From contig SLDH01000299.1 in assembly GCA_007125415.1 (NCBI GenBank), positions 1 through 11,368 on the forward strand: 11,368 bases of DNA, in the 5' to 3' direction. Within the stretch, counting starts at the first letter, position 1. The number at the start of each line of letters is the position of its first letter. Shown here in pieces: positions 6,571 to 11,368 of this stretch. The stretch comes from Roseovarius sp. GTDB lineage: Bacteria; Pseudomonadota; Alphaproteobacteria; Rhodobacterales; Rhodobacteraceae. A program made the translations under genes and the position numbers. The notes below the pieces were generated by a model. It saw only the letters and a program-made list of their open reading frames with translations, was not told where the DNA came from and did no database searches.

Positions 6571-7662
6571 TCAGGCTGCGCGCCCCATGGCCAGCGTGAT
6601 TGCTTCGAAAGGTTGCAGGACCGGCCAGACCGGACAGGGATGTTCGGGCAGATGGTCGCGTTGGGCTTCGGCAAGAAGGCTTGCGGCCAGTTCGGCGGGT
6701 TTGCGCCGCAGACGTCCGATATAGAGGCTTTCGAGCGGCGCGCCAGCGGCCAGCAAGACCTCATGCGCAGGCAGGACCATCTGGTGATAGGTCACGAGCC
6801 GGGGCCCATCGACATGAAAGGCCGAAACCCCGTCGATGAGGTGCCGCGCCGGCACCAGAACCGCCTCGCGGCCGAAGGTATATTCCACATCCGAACCGCG
6901 CAGAACCAGCCGCTGATGCGGTGCAACGGTGATGTCGCAGCGCAGGCCGAAATAGGGCGCGCGCAGGCGCACTGGCCGGAAACTGCCATGGGCGGGCACC
7001 TTGCGGGCCACGGCCTGAAGCACCGGAACGGCATTGCCGCCTTCGGTGATCACGCGGTCGCCGCGTTTCAAATGCCCAGCAGCGACGAAGCCTTGTGGCG
7101 TTGCGACAGGCGTCTGCCCTGTCAGGCCGGGCATCGGGCCCAGCGGTTCGATCTGCCCGGAAAGGGCCACCACCGCCACATCCGGGTCCATGTCACGTTG
7201 CTGTGCATCGGTCAGCATGGTCTTGAGATCGGCCAGCGGCATGGGGTGCGGGGGTTTCAGCGCGACCATGTGCACCTTGTCTGTCTCCGTGCGTTCCAGC
7301 GCGAGGCGGCCCCATTTTCCGGGCGCATCCCAGCTATAGGTCAGCCGGATGATATCGAGCCTGCCTTCGGGTTGATGCGGCAAGGTGGCGTGGCGCACGG
7401 TTTCGCCCTGACTTTCGATCAGGGTGAAGCCGCCCTGTGGCAGGGCCTGCAGCGAAAAGCAGCAGGCCCAGGGGTAGGTGCGATTGAAGGCCAGCAGCGT
7501 CTGGGGGCGCGCGTCCGGCGAAAGCCGTGTTTCCACCATCAGGCTGCCACGTGGCAGCAGGCGGTCCGGGTGAACAGGCTTCGGGGCCTCGGTGCTGCAC
7601 TGGGCCAACCCGTCCGGATCAAAGTGGTTTTCCGTGCCATCGGTGAAGCCGAGCCATGCCAT
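6571..7662 (-). CDS. Hint-like domain protein lacking the catalytic Cys
   Basis: A 363-residue protein in two parts. Residues 1-170 form an unrecognised segment with alternating polar/apolar strands that could be a jelly-roll or concanavalin-like fold (weak inference). From about 179 it aligns with the Hint (hedgehog/intein-like) domain of its upstream neighbour: ATPQG matches RTPRG, LKRGDRVIT matches LRPGDLVLT, and the tail YHQMVLPAHEVLLAAGAPLES matches the neighbour's Y459-S479 region. The position of the neighbour's Cys347 is Gly179 here, and the motif SPLHR is APHQR with the His shifted by one (His249). Self-cleavage is therefore unlikely. The ATG lies 2 bp after the neighbour's stop, so both are almost certainly co-transcribed. 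No signal peptide is seen. Function unknown. Confidence 0.8.
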   Translation of the reverse strand: MAWLGFTDGTENHFDPDGLAQCSTEAPKPVHPDRLLPRGSLMVETRLSPDARPQTLLAFNRTYPWACCFSLQALPQGGFTLIESQGETVRHATLPHQPEGRLDIIRLTYSWDAPGKWGRLALERTETDKVHMVALKPPHPMPLADLKTMLTDAQQRDMDPDVAVVALSGQIEPLGPMPGLTGQTPVATPQGFVAAGHLKRGDRVITEGGNAVPVLQAVARKVPAHGSFRPVRLRAPYFGLRCDITVAPHQRLVLRGSDVEYTFGREAVLVPARHLIDGVSAFHVDGPRLVTYHQMVLPAHEVLLAAGAPLESLYIGRLRRKPAELAASLLAEAQRDHLPEHPCPVWPVLQPFEAITLAMGRAA

Positions 7663-7664
7663 GA

Positions 7665-9278
7665 TCAGGCCGCCCCTTGCCTGCCCGTGAGCAGCAACTG
7701 CGCCTCGTAACGTTTGCGCGCACGCCGCGCGGCCGGGCTGTAGCCTCTGCCGGTGGCGGGGTCGATCTCGGGAAAAAGGGTGCGGATTTCCTCGATCATC
7801 TCCGCTTCGAAACTGTTGGCGATCTGAGGGCCCGGCAGGAAGCTCTCGGTTTCCAGGCCTTCGGACAGGACCACCTGATGACGGTCAAAGAGGATATGGA
7901 TGTAGTTCACCATTCCCCCGGGCATGGGGCGCACCGTCCGATCATTGACCAGGTCACGCGCCGCCACCAGCACTTCATCAGCGCCGAACAGCAGCTCCGC
8001 GAGGCTGTCGCGGATCAGGACGCGGTGCAGCGGCGATACGCAGACCGTGCCATGGCGGCCGAAGGTATTGGCGGAAATGCGGATCGGGGCGAAAGCGCCG
8101 GTGGCCATCACTTCGCGGCGTCCGATCCAGCGCAGCGGCTGCGGGCCATCGTCACGGGTGAGAACGAGGTCGCCGGGGCGCAGCTCTTCGATGGGAACAT
8201 CGCCGCGCGGTGTGCGAATGGCCGTGCCCGCTACGAAACAGGGCACAGAATTGATCACGACCATGCCGGTATCGGTCTGCCCGGTGCTGCTCTCCGCTGT
8301 ATATGTGAAGTTTACGGTTTCGGTCTCTCCATTGCCGACGACCTCGACCGTGCCATCGGCATTGAGCGTGATCTCTTGCCCGCTGGGAAGCGTGATCGTG
8401 TCGCCTGCGCTGACCGCCTGTCCGTTCAGATGGGTGATGGTGAGGCTGCCGCCTGTGGTGTTGATGTCATTTTCCAGCAGATCGACGGTCCGGCTGCCAT
8501 CGGGCAAGAGGTTGAACTCGTCTGTATTGGCAACAAGTGCGGTCTGGACGCTGTTCGCGGCGATCAAGAGGTTGGAATCGTACAAGGCGTCATTCACGTC
8601 GGCAATGCCGATACGGATGGAATTGGTTTCGCCCGAATTGACAGGGATGGTCAGGCTCATGGTCACGGTAAAGCCGTCCATCTCGGTGTTGTAGTCACTG
8701 CCCGTGTTGTCGATGAAGAGATTGGAGTTCGCCTCGTCATTGATGTTCCCGGGGGTCACCGTGCCATCGCCAAAATTGATCGGCACCAATGTGCCGTTGA
8801 TCCAGACCCCGACAAAATCCTGAAATTCGCTATCGGTGAATTCGGGATACTCCTCGGACGCGAAGATGAACTGCATGGTCATGAAATCGCCCGTGGGGAT
8901 GAAATCCGCATCGATCCATGCCGCGTCGAAGGTGGGTGCACCGGCGGCGGCATTGAACAGCGGGTCGTTATCCACGCCATTGGTGTTGGTGCTGGTGTCG
9001 GGGTTCTGATTCGCGTCATTGTTGATCCACCAGGCCCATGGTGGCGCATTCGACGCTTCATTGGTGAAATCCGTTGCATGCCCGGTGGACAGGATCACAC
9101 CGGTATCAGCGGGGGTGGCGTCCGGCGAGATGCTGTCACCATCTGAATAGATGCCGGAGGAGAGAGGATCGCCGGTATAGCTCGCACTCAACACCGTGAC
9201 ACCATCGCCGAAGATGGTCTGCGCCATCTGCATCGCTGTCGCGGTTGTATCAATGGGGAGTTGTTCTGCCGTCGCCAT
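7665..9278 (-). CDS. Choice-of-anchor L / Hint domain protein, probably secreted
   Basis: A 537-residue acidic protein. About 10-235 looks like the choice-of-anchor L domain of surface proteins: TGVILSTG (59-66), an Asn/Asp-rich stretch, FDAAWIDADF, and the hallmark FASEEYPEF (139-147) before FVGVWING. Residues about 250-345 form an Ig- or cadherin-like beta linker with a LLENDIN motif. A Hint domain starts at Cys347 (PCFVAGTAIRTPRGD), continues with LRPGDLVLT and PLRWIGRR, and has the SPLHRVLI histidine at 418. The C-terminal tail has FLPGPQ and LFPEI. No N-terminal signal peptide is visible, so a C-terminal type I secretion route is plausible but not shown. ATG 9278 is preferred over GTG 9293 because a GAGGCGAGG sequence precedes it. 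Cys-initiated autoprocessing or anchoring is inference from the Hint family. Confidence 0.85.
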   Translation of the reverse strand: MATAEQLPIDTTATAMQMAQTIFGDGVTVLSASYTGDPLSSGIYSDGDSISPDATPADTGVILSTGHATDFTNEASNAPPWAWWINNDANQNPDTSTNTNGVDNDPLFNAAAGAPTFDAAWIDADFIPTGDFMTMQFIFASEEYPEFTDSEFQDFVGVWINGTLVPINFGDGTVTPGNINDEANSNLFIDNTGSDYNTEMDGFTVTMSLTIPVNSGETNSIRIGIADVNDALYDSNLLIAANSVQTALVANTDEFNLLPDGSRTVDLLENDINTTGGSLTITHLNGQAVSAGDTITLPSGQEITLNADGTVEVVGNGETETVNFTYTAESSTGQTDTGMVVINSVPCFVAGTAIRTPRGDVPIEELRPGDLVLTRDDGPQPLRWIGRREVMATGAFAPIRISANTFGRHGTVCVSPLHRVLIRDSLAELLFGADEVLVAARDLVNDRTVRPMPGGMVNYIHILFDRHQVVLSEGLETESFLPGPQIANSFEAEMIEEIRTLFPEIDPATGRGYSPAARRARKRYEAQLLLTGRQGAA

Positions 9279-9425
9279 GCTGCCTCGCCTCACCGGTCAG
9301 GCAGCGCTATCAACCAGCTCGCCGGTGCGGGGCACCGACGATACCGCAAAACTGCGCTCATGCGCGTCCGCTCGACTTGTGCAGGCCTTTGCGGCCCAGC
9401 TGGTTTTGCCCTGCCTCGGGTTAGT

Positions 9426-9444
9426 TTGCCAGCATGACTAGCAA
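9426..9444. promoter_or_regulatory. Operator-like imperfect palindrome
   Basis: TTGCCAG (9426-9432) and CTAGCAA (9438-9444) are inverted around CATGA with one mismatch. The site lies about 150 bases upstream of both divergent start codons. The size and symmetry suit a dimeric regulator, but no regulator gene is in the window and chance is possible. Confidence 0.25.
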
Positions 9445-9519
9445 GATTAAGAAGGGCTGTTAAGCGTCTGATTCGTCGAAGCGTGATCCTGAAGGGAGAC
9501 TGTGTCATCTTTGCTCCGT

Positions 9520-9548
9520 TTGCATGCTGGCGCGAAGCAGGCTAGAGC
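9520..9548 (+). promoter_or_regulatory. Candidate dapE promoter
   Basis: TTGCAT (9520-9525) and TAGAGC (9543-9548) with a 17-base spacer, 31 bases upstream of the dapE ATG. Both hexamers are partial matches to sigma70 consensus. Confidence 0.3.
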
Positions 9549-9579
9549 AACAGAACCGTGCCAGGAGAGGCTCTTCATC

Positions 9580-10731
9580 ATGCCCCATACGCCCTTGGAC
9601 CCTGTTGATCTGACTGCGCAGCTTGTCCGCTGCGTTTCGGTCACGCCGGAAGAAGGCGGGGCGCTCGTGTTGCTGGAAAGGGTGCTGTCGTCGGCCGGCT
9701 TCGCCTGCACACGGGTGGACCGGGGCGGCATCGCCAACCTTTTCGCCCGCTGGGGGCCAAAAGGGGCGGCACGCAGCTTTGGCTTCAACGGACATACCGA
9801 TGTGGTGCCGGTGGGGGAGCGCGCAGCCTGGAGCAAGGACCCTTTCGCGGCCGAGATCAGCGAGGGCTGTCTCTGGGGGCGGGGCTCCACGGATATGAAA
9901 TCAGGTGTCGCGGCATTTGTGGCCGCAGCGGTGGATTTCGTGCAGGCCGAGCCGCCCGAGGGGGCGGTGATACTCGCCATCACCGGCGATGAGGAAGGCG
10001 ATGCGCAGGATGGCACGCTTGCCCTGCTGGACTGGATGCAGGCGCAGGGCGAGGCCATGCATGTCTGTCTGGTGGGAGAGCCCACATGCCCCGGGCACAT
10101 GGGTGAGATGATCAAGATCGGTCGGCGTGGCTCGCTGTCCGCGTGGATCACGCTGACCGGGGTGCAAGGGCATTCGGCCTATCCGCACCGCGCCTGCAAC
10201 CCGGTGCCTGCCATGGCGCGGCTGGTGGACCGGCTGTCATCGCACCGGCTGGATGAGGGAACCGCGCATTTCGATCCTTCGACACTGGCCGTGGTCAATG
10301 TGGACACAGGCAACCCCACCACCAATGTGATCCCGGCGCAATGTCGCGCCACGGTGAATATCCGTTTCAACGACGCCCATCACAGCACTGATCTGATCCG
10401 CTGGATGCAAGGAGTTGTCGATGAGATGAGCGAGGCGTTCGGGGTGACCGGTGAGATGGCGGTCAAGGTATCGGGCGAGAGCTTTATTACCCCGCCGGGG
10501 TCTTTCCCCGATCTGGTTGCGCGGGCCGTAGCCGCCGAGACCGGCGTCACACCTGCTCTTTCCACATCCGGGGGCACTTCGGATGCCCGCTTTGTGAAAG
10601 ATCACTGCCCGGTGGTGGAATTCGGGCTGGTGGGCCGCACCATGCATCAGGTGGATGAGCATGTGCCGGTTGCACAGATCGAGCAGTTGAAGGCCATTTA
10701 TGGCCGGATCCTGCGTGACTATTTCGCATGA
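9580..10731 (+). CDS. dapE: Succinyl-diaminopimelate desuccinylase
   Basis: Zinc M20-family hydrolase that converts N-succinyl-LL-2,6-diaminopimelate to LL-diaminopimelate and succinate in lysine and peptidoglycan-precursor synthesis. The 383-residue product contains every metal and catalytic residue known from the family: His72 in NGHTDVVP, bridging Asp105 in [10 protein letters not shown], Glu138-Glu139 in TGDEEGD, Glu167 in VGEPTC, and His356 in [10 protein letters not shown]. The dimerisation-domain motif HSAYPHR and the C-terminal [10 protein letters not shown], typical of DapE rather than ArgE, are also present. ATG 9580 is chosen for AGGAGAGG about 9 bases upstream. An in-frame GTG farther upstream at 9502 would add 26 atypical residues. 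A glycosyltransferase-like gene follows after 28 bp and may share the transcript. Confidence 0.95.
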   Translation: MPHTPLDPVDLTAQLVRCVSVTPEEGGALVLLERVLSSAGFACTRVDRGGIANLFARWGPKGAARSFGFNGHTDVVPVGERAAWSKDPFAAEISEGCLWGRGSTDMKSGVAAFVAAAVDFVQAEPPEGAVILAITGDEEGDAQDGTLALLDWMQAQGEAMHVCLVGEPTCPGHMGEMIKIGRRGSLSAWITLTGVQGHSAYPHRACNPVPAMARLVDRLSSHRLDEGTAHFDPSTLAVVNVDTGNPTTNVIPAQCRATVNIRFNDAHHSTDLIRWMQGVVDEMSEAFGVTGEMAVKVSGESFITPPGSFPDLVARAVAAETGVTPALSTSGGTSDARFVKDHCPVVEFGLVGRTMHQVDEHVPVAQIEQLKAIYGRILRDYFA

Positions 10732-10759
10732 CTGGGCGGTGCGCTGTGCCGGATAGCTT

Positions 10760-11359
10760 GTGGGCGATGGCTCCTTGAGCCGGAGGCGCGCGCAGCTTGT
10801 GGTGATGCTGAAACTGCCCCGCCCGGGGCAGGTCAAGACGCGGCTCGGGCGCGAGATCGGCATGGTCGCTGCTGCGTGGTGGTTTCGCCATCAGGTGCGG
10901 TGTCTGTTGCGGCGGCTGGAAGATCCACGCTGGGATCTGGTGCTGGCGGTCACCCCTGACAGCGCGGGGATGAAAGCGCGCGTCTGGCCGGCGCACCTGG
11001 AGCGCATCACGCAGGGTGGGGGCGATCTGGGTGCCCGTATGCGTCGGGTGTTCCGCGCCCGCCCCGTAGGCCCCGTCTGCATCATCGGGGGCGATATCCC
11101 CGGGGTGGAACGCTGCCACATTGCCCGTGCTTTCCGCACGCTGGGCAATCACGATGCGGTGTTCGGACCGGCGCTCGATGGCGGCTTCTGGCTGGTTGGG
11201 CTCAAGCGAAAAGGCCCGCTGCCCACCGGGCTGTTTTCTCATGTACGCTGGTCAACGGAACACGCGCTTGCAGACAGTCTGATGAACCTTGAGGGGTATC
11301 GGGTTGCCCAGGTCGACAGACTGCGCGATGTCGACGAAGCGCGGGATCTTTTGCGGTAG
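10760..11359 (+). CDS. DUF2064 / TIGR04282-type glycosyltransferase-like protein
   Basis: A 199-residue protein resembling the TIGR04282 (arsenosugar-type, DUF2064) family with a GT-A-like nucleotide-sugar or nucleotidyl transferase fold. Visible motifs are LKLPRPGQVKTRLG (17-30), the central IIGGDIPGV with Asp112 in place of the usual GGDxPGL, and DGGFWLVGL with Asp140. The C-terminal WSTEHAL segment is also typical. The biochemical substrate is not established from sequence. The start is uncertain: GTG 10760 is the farthest start before an in-frame stop and has GGA 6 bases upstream, while GTG 10799/10802 or ATG 10805 would begin just before the conserved region. It ends 9 bases before the window edge and lies 28 bp after dapE on the same strand. 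Confidence 0.85.
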   Translation: MGDGSLSRRRAQLVVMLKLPRPGQVKTRLGREIGMVAAAWWFRHQVRCLLRRLEDPRWDLVLAVTPDSAGMKARVWPAHLERITQGGGDLGARMRRVFRARPVGPVCIIGGDIPGVERCHIARAFRTLGNHDAVFGPALDGGFWLVGLKRKGPLPTGLFSHVRWSTEHALADSLMNLEGYRVAQVDRLRDVDEARDLLR

Positions 11360-11368
11360 GAATGGCAG

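Larger units (their letters stand above)
9279..9579. other. Divergent intergenic region between the Hint operon and dapE
   Basis: A 301-base region that must hold promoters for both directions. No RNA gene is recognised. An AT-richer patch lies at 9421-9473 and includes TTAA-N8-TTAA and the palindrome listed separately. I could not pick out a convincing minus-strand -35/-10 pair for the Hint genes. Confidence 0.5.

Noticed and set aside
6613..7710. Long plus-strand open frame of 365 codons
   Set aside because: Antisense to the Cys-less Hint-like gene. No motif, and it overlaps two genes with supported frames.
7677..9146. Long plus-strand open frame of 489 codons
   Set aside because: It is antisense to the Hint gene, whose frame has clear domain motifs. 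The plus-strand translation shows no recognisable domain and is rich in His, Arg and Gly, as expected from a GC-rich shadow.
1..11368. tRNA, rRNA, CRISPR array or intact insertion sequence
   Set aside because: No cloverleaf, rRNA-like stretch, regularly spaced short repeats or transposase motif was found by reading both strands.

Overview
The window looks like chromosomal DNA of a marine Rhodobacteraceae (Roseobacter-type) alphaproteobacterium. The evidence is a high-GC lepB / rnc / era / DUF1491 cluster with overlapping ATGA or GTGA junctions, a LepB with the Rhodobacteraceae-style cysteine-containing insert, large secreted-type Hint-domain proteins, and a hairpin repeat of a kind common between genes in that family. 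The taxonomic call is inference from protein style, not from a marker-gene search.

Left part (1-2700): an apparently accessory region with lower GC. Hand counts of single 60-base lines inside the amidase gave about 50-58% GC, against about 72% in lines inside rnc and era. It holds the 5' part of a minus-strand exported-protein gene with a Tat-like signal peptide (1-319) and a complete minus-strand amidase-signature hydrolase (659-2140). A roughly 195-bp imperfect direct repeat occurs upstream of both genes (392-585 and 2174-2366). Copy 1 contains a perfect terminator-like hairpin plus a T7 tract. The 310 bases before lepB carry no convincing gene.

Central part (2737-6551): a tight plus-strand operon. 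It runs from canonical signal peptidase I (lepB), to a DUF805-signal peptidase fusion with a degenerate box E, to RNase III (rnc), then a three-hairpin spacer, Era GTPase (era) and a DUF1491 protein. The first two proteins serve the export pathway, rnc and era serve RNA processing and ribosome assembly. In related genomes acpS usually precedes and recO usually follows this cluster. Neither is adjacent here, so both edges look rearranged.

Right part: two minus-strand Hint-type genes separated by 2 bp. The upstream one (7665-9278) combines a choice-of-anchor-L domain, a beta-rich linker and a Hint domain with its N-terminal Cys. The downstream one (6571-7662) has a Hint-like domain in which that Cys is Gly and the motif His is displaced. 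Divergent from them are dapE (9580-10731, lysine/diaminopimelate synthesis) and a DUF2064/TIGR04282 glycosyltransferase-like gene (10760-11359).

The items most worth a second look are the DUF805-peptidase fusion, the active/inactive Hint pair, and the shared 5' repeat bracketing the amidase.
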